A DNA stretch of 9,940 nt from Omnitrophica WOR_2 bacterium RIFCSPLOWO2_12_FULL_51_8. GTDB taxonomy: Bacteria; Omnitrophota; Gorgyraeia; Gygaellales; Profunditerraquicolaceae. The translations under genes and the position numbers were made by a program. Shown piece by piece: positions 1 through 7,008 of this stretch. The notes beneath the pieces were generated by a model, which had not been told where the DNA came from, did no database searches, and saw only the letters and a program-made list of their open reading frames with translations. The stretch's first letter is position 1. Each line of letters opens with the position of its first letter. The DNA lies in contig MHHD01000056.1 of the NCBI GenBank assembly GCA_001805895.1, positions 8,608 through 18,547 on the forward strand. The letters are read 5' to 3'.

Positions 1-1338
1 CTCCCAGGAAAAATCCAGCCGCATTGCCTTGTTGACCCTTGCCAGCCATTTCCCGGTATCCTTGAACTCTTCTTGCGCGTACCTGACGGCCTTGATCAAT
101 GCATCTTTGGAGTAGCGCTCAAAGATAAAACCCGTATCTTCATTCACGGTATCCGCCAGGCCGCCGGTTTTAAAGACCAGCGGGATAGCGCCGTATCTAA
201 AGGCGATCAGTTGACCCAGACCGCAGGGCTCATAGCGGGAAGGCATCAAAAATATATCCGAGCCGGCGTAAATCTTGTGCGCCAGCGGGTCGTCGAACCT
301 TAAGTTTAGAGAAATTACCTGCGGGTATTTCCTGCTCATCTCTTCCATAACCTGATGGTATTTTAAATCCCCGGTGCCCAGGATCACCAGTTGTAAGCCC
401 ATTTTACAGATCGCATCAATGCCTTCGGCTAAGATATCAAAACCTTTTTGCTCCGCCAGGCGGGAGACGATGCCGAAAAGGGGAAGGTCTTTTTTCACCG
501 GCAGCCCGCAGGCCGATTGCAGGTCTTCCTTGTCTTTGGCCTTGCCCCGCTGGTCCGCGGCGGAAAACTTAACCGCGATGAATTTGTCCGTTTCGGGATT
601 CCAGATTGTATAATCCAGACCATTAATAATCCCGGACAGGGAATCCCGGCGTTTATTTAAAACGCCCTCCAGGCCGAAGCCAAATTCCTTGGTCTGGATC
701 TCTTTGCTGTAGGTGGGGCTGACGGTATTGATCAAGTCGCTATAAAGCATGCCGCCTTTAAGGATATTTATCTTGCCATAAAACTCCAACCCGTCAATGC
801 CAAACAGGCTCCAGTCCAGGCCGAGCTTGGGAAATTCCTCTTTTGGGAAAAGCCCTTGATAGCCGATGTTGTGGATAGTTAAAACTGTCCTTGTGTCTTT
901 AAAAAACCTGCCCTGGGAATACTTTGTCTTTAGGTACACGGGGATCAGGCTCGCCTGCCAATCGTGAACATGGATGATGTCCGGCATAAACTTTATTTCT
1001 TTTAATAAGTCCAGCGACCTTTGGCAGTAATATGAAAACCTGTCTAAGTTATCCTTATAATCGCCGGTCTTATCGCCGTAGAGGAATTCGCGGTTAAAAT
1101 ATCCGTCGTTCTCCACAAAGTAAACTTTGATATTTTTGCCGATATTAGAGAGCGAAATGTCTCCTTTGACCCTGGCAATCTTAAACTTTGAATCCTGGAT
1201 CATCTTGTAACGCGGCATGACCACGATTACTTCCTGGCCTTCCTTCTCCAGTGCCAGAGGCAAGGCGCCGGCGACATCCGCCAGGCCGCCGGTCTTGGCA
1301 AACGGAACCACCTCAGATGCGCAGATCGCAATCTTCAT
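1..1338 (-). CDS. glgA: Glycogen synthase (ADP-glucose type, GT5), 3' end missing
   Basis: The reading frame is open from an ATG at 1338 to the left edge, giving 446 codons; family members usually have about 480, so some 30-45 C-terminal residues lie outside. It transfers glucose from ADP-glucose to a growing alpha-1,4-glucan in the cytoplasm. Visible signatures are the N-terminal KTGGLADV loop with Lys15 (ADP-glucose binding), HVHDW at 123-127, TIHNIGYQG at 154-162, SRLAEQKG at 292-299 carrying the Arg293/Lys298 pair, and SRYEPCGLGQ at 367-376 with the catalytic-site Glu370 and Cys372. A second KTGGLADT motif follows in the C-terminal domain. Both Rossmann-like halves of the GT-B fold are therefore present. 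The start is supported by homology and by a GGGAGGT ribosome-binding site. It begins 19 nt after the polA stop, so it is probably co-transcribed with polA. NDP-glucose or starch synthase are alternative names for the same family. Confidence 0.95.
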   Translation of the reverse strand, partial: MKIAICASEVVPFAKTGGLADVAGALPLALEKEGQEVIVVMPRYKMIQDSKFKIARVKGDISLSNIGKNIKVYFVENDGYFNREFLYGDKTGDYKDNLDRFSYYCQRSLDLLKEIKFMPDIIHVHDWQASLIPVYLKTKYSQGRFFKDTRTVLTIHNIGYQGLFPKEEFPKLGLDWSLFGIDGLEFYGKINILKGGMLYSDLINTVSPTYSKEIQTKEFGFGLEGVLNKRRDSLSGIINGLDYTIWNPETDKFIAVKFSAADQRGKAKDKEDLQSACGLPVKKDLPLFGIVSRLAEQKGFDILAEGIDAICKMGLQLVILGTGDLKYHQVMEEMSRKYPQVISLNLRFDDPLAHKIYAGSDIFLMPSRYEPCGLGQLIAFRYGAIPLVFKTGGLADTVNEDTGFIFERYSKDALIKAVRYAQEEFKDTGKWLARVNKAMRLDFSWE

Positions 1339-1341
1339 TTT

Positions 1342-1348
1342 ACCTCCC
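1342..1348 (-). promoter_or_regulatory. Shine-Dalgarno sequence of glgA
   Basis: The minus strand reads GGGAGGT followed by AAA and the ATG at 1338. It is the clearest ribosome-binding site in the polA-glgA block and fixes the glgA start. Its first two bases are also the last two bases of the 3' arm of the palindrome at 1347-1366, so folding of the mRNA could limit access to it; that regulatory effect is inference. Confidence 0.75.
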
Positions 1349-1366
1349 TGCCTGCCGTCAGGCAGG
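1347..1366. repeat. Perfect palindromic hairpin at the polA-glgA junction
   Basis: The arms CCTGCCTG (1347-1354) and CAGGCAGG (1359-1366) are exact reverse complements around a 4-nt loop, CCGT. The polA stop codon (TGA, 1358-1360) lies in the loop and start of one arm, and the other arm runs into the glgA ribosome-binding site. No T-tract follows on the minus strand, so it is not a typical intrinsic terminator. It may be a dispersed GC-rich palindrome or a local RNA structure at the junction. Confidence 0.7.
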
Positions 1367-3895
1367 CTCCATTTCCAGCCAATTCTCACCCTTCTTTATA
1401 CTGACCCTGACCGGCACATCCAGCTTCAAGACATTCTCCATCCGGTCTTTTACCAAGCCGCACAACTCTCCCATTTCCTTAAGCGGCACATCAAAGACCA
1501 GTTCATCATGAATCTGTAAAATCATTTTGCTTTTTAATTTCTGCGCTTTTATCTTTTCTTGTATCTGAATCATCGCCAACTTGATTAAATCCGCGGCTGA
1601 GCCCTGTATGGGCGTATTCACCGCCTGCCGCTCGGCAAACTGCCGGATGCCCTGATTCTTGCTGTTGATTTCCGCAAGATACCGCCTGCGGCCCAGGATG
1701 GTGGTCACAAAACCTTCTCTCCTGGCCCGCTCAATTTGCGCCTCAATGTATTCCCTGGCCCGCGGGTAACGGGTAAAGTACGCGTCAATAAAACCCTGCG
1801 CCTCGTCCAGGCCGATGCCTAAATCGCGGGCCAGCCCGAAAGAAGTCAGGCCGTAAACGATCCCGAAATTCACCCGCTTGGCCGTATCGCGCATAGCAGG
1901 AGCAATATCGCGCTCAGGCACTCCGTAGATCAACACCGCGGTTTCTCTATGGATGTCCTTATCCTCTTCAAACGCGCGCCGCAGGTTTAGATCGCCCGAT
2001 AAATGCGCCAGGATCCTTAATTCTATCTGCGAATAATCGCAAGACACAAGCATCTGCCCCGGCCCGGAGGAGACAATTGCCCGCCGGATATTACTGCCGA
2101 TATCGGTCTTGATCGGGATATTCTGCAGGTTAGGGTTAGAGGAACTCAAGCGCCCGGTCTCGGTGCCGCACTGGTTAAACGAGGTATGGACCCTTCCGGT
2201 TTTACTGTCCACTAACGCAGGCAAGGTATCAATATAGGTATTTTTGAGCTTGGTCAACTGACGGTACTCCAGGAGCAGGGCCGGTAATTCGTGCCTGCCG
2301 CTTAAGGCCCTTAGGACTTCTTCGTCGGTAGAAGGCCCGGTTTTACTACGTTTACCTGCCGGCAGTTTTAATCTTACGAAGAGGATTTCCCTCAGTTGTT
2401 TGGGCGAGTTGATGTTAAACTGCGTCCCGCTTAAAGCATAAATTTTCTCGATCAGCTTAACTAATCTGCCTTCGATATCCAGGGAAAGTTTTTCCAGGAC
2501 CTTTAAATCCAGCCTGATGCCGTCTAATTCCATTTCCGCCAGGACCTGCGCCAGCGGCATTTCCAGCTCGCTGAATAGTTTAAAAAGCGATTTTTCCCGC
2601 AATTCGCTTTCCAGTTTCTCTCTCAGCCCGACCACCAGCCTGACGGCCTTTTGCGGGGGGATCTCCTTCCCTCCCGGAAGCTCACCCAGATAATCCCAGG
2701 CCACATCCCTCAGGCCATAAGCGGCCTTCGAAGGATTAAGGAGATAGGCGGCTAACATCGTATCGAAATGAAACCCCGCCAGGATGACGCCGTCCCTAGC
2801 CAGTTCGACCTTTAGTTTTTTCAGGTCATGGCTGATCTTCCCGATCCGGGGGTCAGCCAGCGCCTCCTGGGCGTCCCTGCCGGGCTTAGCCAGGCTGAAG
2901 AAATTCCCCGCGGCAGAGATGAGCAAACCGCCCTTTCCGTTGCCGTATAAAAACAATTCCTGCGCCGCGCCAAGGTGCTGCCTGAACTCTTTGTCTGAGA
3001 TTTCCCGCGCCTCTGGCTGCGGGAGAGAGGCGCCTTCCTCCGGCAGACCCTGCAGTAATTTTTTGAACTCCAGGTACTTAAACAAGCGGTATAATTCCCG
3101 CTGGTTGGGCCGGCCGATCTTTAATGCTTCGGGCGAGAAGCCTATTTCCACTCTCCGGTCCAGCACTGCCAGCTCCCGGCTCAAGTTTATCTGTTCCCGG
3201 CGCCCGGCAATGGCCTCTCTGATTTTTTCCTGCTTAATCTGATCGATATTCCGCAATAAATTCTCTAAGCTGCCAAACTGCGCAAGCAGGCTGCCGGCAG
3301 TCTTCTCGCCTATGCCCGGCACACCAGGGATGTTATCCGCCGTGTCTCCCATAAGCGCGATGATATCCGGGATACTCTCCGGCGGGAGCGCGAAACGCTC
3401 TTGAACCTTCTTGCGGTCATAGAGCACATCTTTTTCTTGATGCGGGCTGAACACCAACGTATCATCGTCAACCAACTGCAGGATATCCTTATCGGAGCTG
3501 ACGATCAGGGTGGAAAAACCCCCTGCCTTGGCCTTCTCTGCCAGAGTGGCAATGAGATCGTCTGCCTCAAAGCCCTCTTTCTCCACTATGGCGATGCCGT
3601 AGGCAGAAACTACTTCCTTGATCAGGGGAATCTGGGAAACCAGGTCTTCCGGCATCGGCGGCCGGTGGATTTTGTAGTCGTTAAATTTTTTCTGCCGGAA
3701 GGTAGCCCGGGAAACGTCAAAACAGACCCCCAGGTAGACGGGTTTTTCTTCCTTCAAAATTTTCTGCAGGATATTCACAAAGCCGTAAATGGCGTTAGTG
3801 GGTTGGCCGAATGAGGTAGAAAGCCCGCGCAGGGCATAAAAGGCGCGGTAACAAAAAGCAGTGGCGTCCACCAGGTATAACCGCTTATTACCCAT
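1358..3895 (-). CDS. polA: DNA polymerase I, with degenerate 3'-5' exonuclease domain
   Basis: This 845-residue protein fills gaps and removes RNA primers during replication and repair. The 5' nuclease domain (about 1-290) keeps its metal-binding acidic residues: Asp10, EADD at 110-113, SSDKD at 133-137 and GDTADN at 183-188, followed by a helix-hairpin-helix segment GVPGIGEKTA. The middle domain (about 300-445) lacks the proofreading motifs: where E. coli has DTE it reads LYGNGKG, and the YxxxD motif before the polymerase domain is absent, although FDTMLAAYLL remains. The polymerase domain has motif A SCDYSQIELR (618-627, Asp620), the O-helix RDTAKRVNFGIVYG (Arg669, Lys673, Phe677, Tyr681) and motif C QIHDELVF (His796, Asp797, Glu798). 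The start at 3895 gives the family-typical MxxKRLYLVDATAFCYRAF; no Shine-Dalgarno sequence is visible before it. It lies 64 nt after the TPR gene, with no convincing promoter between. Confidence 0.96.
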   Translation of the reverse strand: MGNKRLYLVDATAFCYRAFYALRGLSTSFGQPTNAIYGFVNILQKILKEEKPVYLGVCFDVSRATFRQKKFNDYKIHRPPMPEDLVSQIPLIKEVVSAYGIAIVEKEGFEADDLIATLAEKAKAGGFSTLIVSSDKDILQLVDDDTLVFSPHQEKDVLYDRKKVQERFALPPESIPDIIALMGDTADNIPGVPGIGEKTAGSLLAQFGSLENLLRNIDQIKQEKIREAIAGRREQINLSRELAVLDRRVEIGFSPEALKIGRPNQRELYRLFKYLEFKKLLQGLPEEGASLPQPEAREISDKEFRQHLGAAQELFLYGNGKGGLLISAAGNFFSLAKPGRDAQEALADPRIGKISHDLKKLKVELARDGVILAGFHFDTMLAAYLLNPSKAAYGLRDVAWDYLGELPGGKEIPPQKAVRLVVGLREKLESELREKSLFKLFSELEMPLAQVLAEMELDGIRLDLKVLEKLSLDIEGRLVKLIEKIYALSGTQFNINSPKQLREILFVRLKLPAGKRSKTGPSTDEEVLRALSGRHELPALLLEYRQLTKLKNTYIDTLPALVDSKTGRVHTSFNQCGTETGRLSSSNPNLQNIPIKTDIGSNIRRAIVSSGPGQMLVSCDYSQIELRILAHLSGDLNLRRAFEEDKDIHRETAVLIYGVPERDIAPAMRDTAKRVNFGIVYGLTSFGLARDLGIGLDEAQGFIDAYFTRYPRAREYIEAQIERARREGFVTTILGRRRYLAEINSKNQGIRQFAERQAVNTPIQGSAADLIKLAMIQIQEKIKAQKLKSKMILQIHDELVFDVPLKEMGELCGLVKDRMENVLKLDVPVRVSIKKGENWLEMEPA

Positions 3896-3959
3896 TAAAA
3901 TAGCTTTATATTGGAAATCTGTATAAGGGTAGGGTTACAAAAATTGTGGCATCAAGGTC

Positions 3960-4739
3960 TTAACGCGACAAAAGCATTCTTTCCTGAAGTTTGTCGATGA
4001 AATCCTTTATCTCCGTATTAGAGGGGTCAAGCTGGCTGGCGTCAGAGGCCTGTTTCCAGGCGCTTAAGGCATCGCCTTTCTGATACAGACGCCTTGCCTT
4101 TTCAAAATAATCTTTGGAGAGGGCTTTCTTGTCGCCGCGCAAGAGGGATTTCTTGGATTCCACTTCGCTTAAGAAACTAACCACTTCCTGTTCCCTCTGG
4201 TCCTCCGCGGGGTTGGCGGAAAGCACGGAATAAATATCTTTGAGCCGCGCCCTCGCCTTCTCTGTCCAGGGGTCATCCGATATCCCTAACTCCGCGCGTT
4301 TTTTCCAAAAGCTTTCGGCCTTTTCCAGGTCGCGTTTATTTTCGTATAAAAGAGCTAAGTTGGTGTAGGCGCTTAAGTATTCTGGGTCCAGCTTGACGGC
4401 CTTAAGATAGCTTTCTTCGGCGCGGTCAATAAAACGCATCGCCTCATAGACCACCCCTAAATCGTTATAGACTACCGCGTAAGCCGGGTCAAGCTCTACC
4501 GCCTTTTGATAAAAGCTCAGCGCCGTAACCGGATCGCCCTGGCGCTGAAAGGCAAGGCCCTGCTCCCGGTATTCTCTGGCCATCGCCTGCGTTTCACTCA
4601 ATTTATTTTTCTGCCCGGACTTGTCTTTATAGGGCTGGCTCTTTAAAGTCCCCGTGGTTTCTTCTATGCCGGCAAAGGCCGCGCAGCAAGAAACAAGCAT
4701 TACGCAGACAAGTAAGGAATCTCTATTCAACTGTCGCAT
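3960..4739 (-). CDS. Exported tetratricopeptide-repeat protein
   Basis: From the ATG at 4739 this is a 259-residue protein. The N-terminus looks like a secretion signal: MRQLNR, a hydrophobic run SLLVCVMLV, then LVSC (15-18), which fits a lipoprotein box with Cys18 as the lipid-bearing residue; AFA before Gly24 would also suit signal peptidase I. Three consecutive TPR units lie at roughly 54-87, 88-121 and 122-153, with the usual A..Y..A...DP pattern (YQKAVELDPAYA, YLKAVKLDPEYL). A charged linker leads to a fourth TPR-like unit at about 209-241 (LYQKGDALSAWKQASDASQLDPS). TPRs bind other proteins, so a scaffold role at the envelope is likely, but the partner is unknown. A longer GTG-initiated form from 4766 is possible but would overlap the promoter and spoil the signal peptide. 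It is probably the first gene of a transcript that continues into polA. Confidence 0.85.
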   Translation of the reverse strand: MRQLNRDSLLVCVMLVSCCAAFAGIEETTGTLKSQPYKDKSGQKNKLSETQAMAREYREQGLAFQRQGDPVTALSFYQKAVELDPAYAVVYNDLGVVYEAMRFIDRAEESYLKAVKLDPEYLSAYTNLALLYENKRDLEKAESFWKKRAELGISDDPWTEKARARLKDIYSVLSANPAEDQREQEVVSFLSEVESKKSLLRGDKKALSKDYFEKARRLYQKGDALSAWKQASDASQLDPSNTEIKDFIDKLQERMLLSR

Positions 4740-4747
4740 TTTTATCA

Positions 4748-4776
4748 AGTATACAACTTTCTCCACCCGGCGTCAA
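4748..4776 (-). promoter_or_regulatory. Sigma70-type promoter of the TPR-polA-glgA block
   Basis: On the minus strand TTGACG (4776-4771) and TATACT (4753-4748) are separated by exactly 17 nt, each one mismatch or less from the usual -35 (TTGACA) and -10 (TATAAT) pattern. Transcription would start at about 4740-4742, immediately before the ATG at 4737-4739. No Shine-Dalgarno sequence precedes that ATG, so the message would be leaderless or nearly so. The promoter begins two bases after the terminator T-tract of the upstream operon. Confidence 0.7.
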
Positions 4777-4777
4777 G

Positions 4778-4800
4778 AAAAAAATATTACCGAGACGGTA
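4778..4800 (-). terminator. Intrinsic terminator of the cooS-acsB operon
   Basis: On the minus strand TACCG (4800-4796) and CGGTA (4792-4788) form a 5-bp stem with a 3-nt TCT loop, followed by ATA and seven T residues (4784-4778). The stem is short, but a second hairpin just upstream at 4803-4824 probably helps. Its place directly after acsB and before a new promoter fits transcription termination. Confidence 0.65.
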
Positions 4801-4802
4801 CA

Positions 4803-4824
4803 CTTGCCCATCATATAGGGCAAG
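4803..4824 (-). other. Hairpin after the acsB stop codon
   Basis: CTTGCCC and GGGCAAG pair perfectly over 7 bp around an 8-nt loop. The stem can be lengthened by CAC/GTG with one bulged base, reaching 4801-4827. It starts just after the acsB stop codon and is followed by the terminator hairpin, so it may form part of a tandem terminator or protect the 3' end of the mRNA. Confidence 0.6.
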
Positions 4825-4827
4825 GTG

Positions 4828-7008
4828 CTAAATCAGCGGCTGCAGGGAAAGCGCGGGGTGATTGGCCTGGGTGAGGAATCTCAGCAGCTCTTCGCTGGTG
4901 GTGGCCTTGGTCTCATCGGCAATTTTTTCCACCAGTTCCGGCTCGCCGATTTCTTTAGCGCGGGCTTGGAGGCGCTCGCCCAGAAGGTCTTTGAGCTCTC
5001 TGGGCATCCAGACTAAGCGCTTGAGGCCTCCTTCTGCGGAAACAAACTTCTTGCTTAAGATATACAATTTACCTACCCCTAAAAACCCGGGCGTTTGCAC
5101 CCCGCCGCCGACTGAGCTGGCAAGAGTAGTAAAGCTCATTCCGCAAGGCGTCATCCCGGCGTAATCGCGGTGCACCACCATTATCCCGTTTGCCTCAGGG
5201 ATAATCGCCACAATGCACTCGAAGCATCCACAAGAACTTTGAGGGCTATCCATCAGCGAATACATACTCACCTTTTCAATGGTTTTATTGGATTTATTCA
5301 GGAAGAAGTCGTTGACATTCTGCCACTGCCCTAACCGGCTATCTAACGCTTCTCCTTTCTTGATCGGCTGGTTCGGCCCGCTGGGCATAATCTCAAAAGA
5401 GGCCTTGGCATCCAGCCAGGAGTAAGCGCCGCAAAGCCCCAGGCGCTCGGGAGTAACCACGCAGACGTGATTTGGGGCGAATGACTGGCAGAGGAGGCAG
5501 GAATAGAAGGTATCTACCGCTTCGTCGGTCATCCCCCTTAGGCGCTCGTCGCGCTCATCATACGATTTTTTTGCCTGGGGAAGCAATTTTTCCACGTCCG
5601 CCTCTTGGGTGTAAATTTTAATCTGCGCCTTATCCACAATCGCGCTGTACTCCTGATGCAGCATGGCGTGAATCAGTATGCCCAGGTGCTTCAAGCGCAA
5701 ACCCTTATTAAAGCTACCGCGGCTGATCCTGATCCAGTTCATATCCCGCTGGCCAACGTGCATAATGCCCATCGCGTAATTAGTAAAGCGGTGGATCTGG
5801 CGCTCCAGTATCGGTTCAAAATCCTTCTGCATCTTACGGCCGGCTACTTCTACCACGATTGCCAACGGCAGAGACCTTTTATCTTTCTCCAATTGGTCAA
5901 TATCCGGGCCGGATAATTCCACCTTGCCGTCTTCAATCTCCTCGGCCTTCCCCATCGTCAAATATTCAAAGGCAGGGCTGGCCTTGCCGCCAAATTCCAC
6001 ATGCAGCTGCTCCTTCCTCACCCGCTCGCCCTCAAAGGCAGCGGCATACGGCACCGGGATGGGAACAGAACTTATCTTGACCTTAATCCCCCTTACCTCT
6101 ATACAGCGCGGCACTAACTTCCGATAATCCAACTCTTTTACTAAGGCTTCGTAAGTAGTAATCCCGGAAGGCGCTATCTCTGGAATATCCGTATCGGCGA
6201 TAATGGGAAAACCCATATTGATGGCGCCAGCTCCGGTAGCGTATTTAATGTCGTCTAACTCCCCTAAAACCAAACCAAAGGCAAAGACACGCTCTTTGGC
6301 GTATAAAAGGCATTTTTCTGCCTGGCCTGCCTTGACTCCGCCAAAGGTGAGCGCCGCGCGGATTGCCCAGTTCAGGGGATAAATCCCGCTGATGGTATCC
6401 CGGCCATAAGGCACAATATAATTATCCCAGCCCATCTGCACATTTTCTTCCAGCAGCTGGTCCACGATGGAGTGGCCATTTACTGATGAGCCGACAAAGG
6501 TCAGGATATTTCTCTCCTGTAATTCCCGGATAATCTGCACCGCCAGCTTGTTATCCGGGGCCGCCCCCAGTATCGCGGCAAAACCGGGCATCCGTCCGTC
6601 GACTAACTGGATGCCCAGCGAACGCAGGATGGTATCGCTAAAAAAGCCGTTGCAGTCTTTTTGCGGCTCCTGCGCGTAAAGGTAGCGCAGGGCCGCAATA
6701 ATTTCCTCGCAGAATAAAACGCTCATTCCGGCGTTCAAGGCATCGCCAAGATAAGGCAGCCAGACCTTTTCTGCGGGAGGCCGGGGCAATAAGGATTGGG
6801 CGTGTTTAATGATCGGCAGGATATCTTTTAACGTCTCCACCTTCGCGCCTAAAAGGGCATTGGCCATCGGCAGGTAAAAGGCGGTCTCGGGAAATCCGAT
6901 CCTTTGCCCTTCGCCTTTTTCCTTAATCGCCCTGGTTAAAAATTCTTCGGCTTCCTTGTAGATCTGCCCTGCCCCGCGAATCGCCGCAGCCGCCACTTGC
7001 TTAGACAT
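4828..7008 (-). CDS. acsB: Acetyl-CoA synthase (CODH/ACS beta subunit)
   Basis: AcsB makes acetyl-CoA from CO, CoA and a methyl group delivered by the corrinoid protein, the closing step of the Wood-Ljungdahl pathway. The 726 residues match the bacterial form (Moorella AcsB about 729), including the N-terminal domain of about 310 residues that docks on CO dehydrogenase and that archaeal CdhC lacks. The A-cluster ligands are complete: Cys504, Cys507, Cys516 and Cys526 in FYSCLLCQSFAPNHVC...LGLC bind the [4Fe-4S] cluster, and Cys593-Gly594-Cys595 in SSCGCFEC holds the nickel pair. The spacing is that of Moorella (506/509/518/528/595-597) shifted by two. Its ATG overlaps the end of the flavoprotein gene by 8 nt (7001-7008), with a weak GAGGG about 9 nt upstream, which suggests translational coupling. 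It is the last gene of its operon; no acsC, acsD or acsE follows. Confidence 0.98.
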   Translation of the reverse strand: MSKQVAAAAIRGAGQIYKEAEEFLTRAIKEKGEGQRIGFPETAFYLPMANALLGAKVETLKDILPIIKHAQSLLPRPPAEKVWLPYLGDALNAGMSVLFCEEIIAALRYLYAQEPQKDCNGFFSDTILRSLGIQLVDGRMPGFAAILGAAPDNKLAVQIIRELQERNILTFVGSSVNGHSIVDQLLEENVQMGWDNYIVPYGRDTISGIYPLNWAIRAALTFGGVKAGQAEKCLLYAKERVFAFGLVLGELDDIKYATGAGAINMGFPIIADTDIPEIAPSGITTYEALVKELDYRKLVPRCIEVRGIKVKISSVPIPVPYAAAFEGERVRKEQLHVEFGGKASPAFEYLTMGKAEEIEDGKVELSGPDIDQLEKDKRSLPLAIVVEVAGRKMQKDFEPILERQIHRFTNYAMGIMHVGQRDMNWIRISRGSFNKGLRLKHLGILIHAMLHQEYSAIVDKAQIKIYTQEADVEKLLPQAKKSYDERDERLRGMTDEAVDTFYSCLLCQSFAPNHVCVVTPERLGLCGAYSWLDAKASFEIMPSGPNQPIKKGEALDSRLGQWQNVNDFFLNKSNKTIEKVSMYSLMDSPQSSCGCFECIVAIIPEANGIMVVHRDYAGMTPCGMSFTTLASSVGGGVQTPGFLGVGKLYILSKKFVSAEGGLKRLVWMPRELKDLLGERLQARAKEIGEPELVEKIADETKATTSEELLRFLTQANHPALSLQPLI

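Noticed and set aside
2356..2365. CTGCCGGCAG palindrome, also present at 3291-3300
   Set aside because: Both copies lie in protein-coding polA sequence (LPAGK and KTAGS); a 10-bp GC-rich palindrome twice in a gene of this size can be chance, and the arms do not extend.
3401..3814. 137-codon plus-strand open frame within polA
   Set aside because: It lies antisense to conserved 5' nuclease motifs and its translation has no recognisable domain; it is a shadow frame.
3920..3925. TATACA as a -10 box for a separate polA promoter
   Set aside because: No acceptable -35 sequence lies 16-18 nt upstream on the minus strand.
3936..3950. T-rich run after the TPR gene as a terminator
   Set aside because: Five T residues are present, but no stable GC-rich stem precedes them.
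4740..4766. GTG at 4766 as the start of the TPR protein (268 residues)
   Set aside because: It lacks a ribosome-binding site, overlaps the promoter and puts charged residues ahead of a good signal peptide; the ATG at 4739 fits better.
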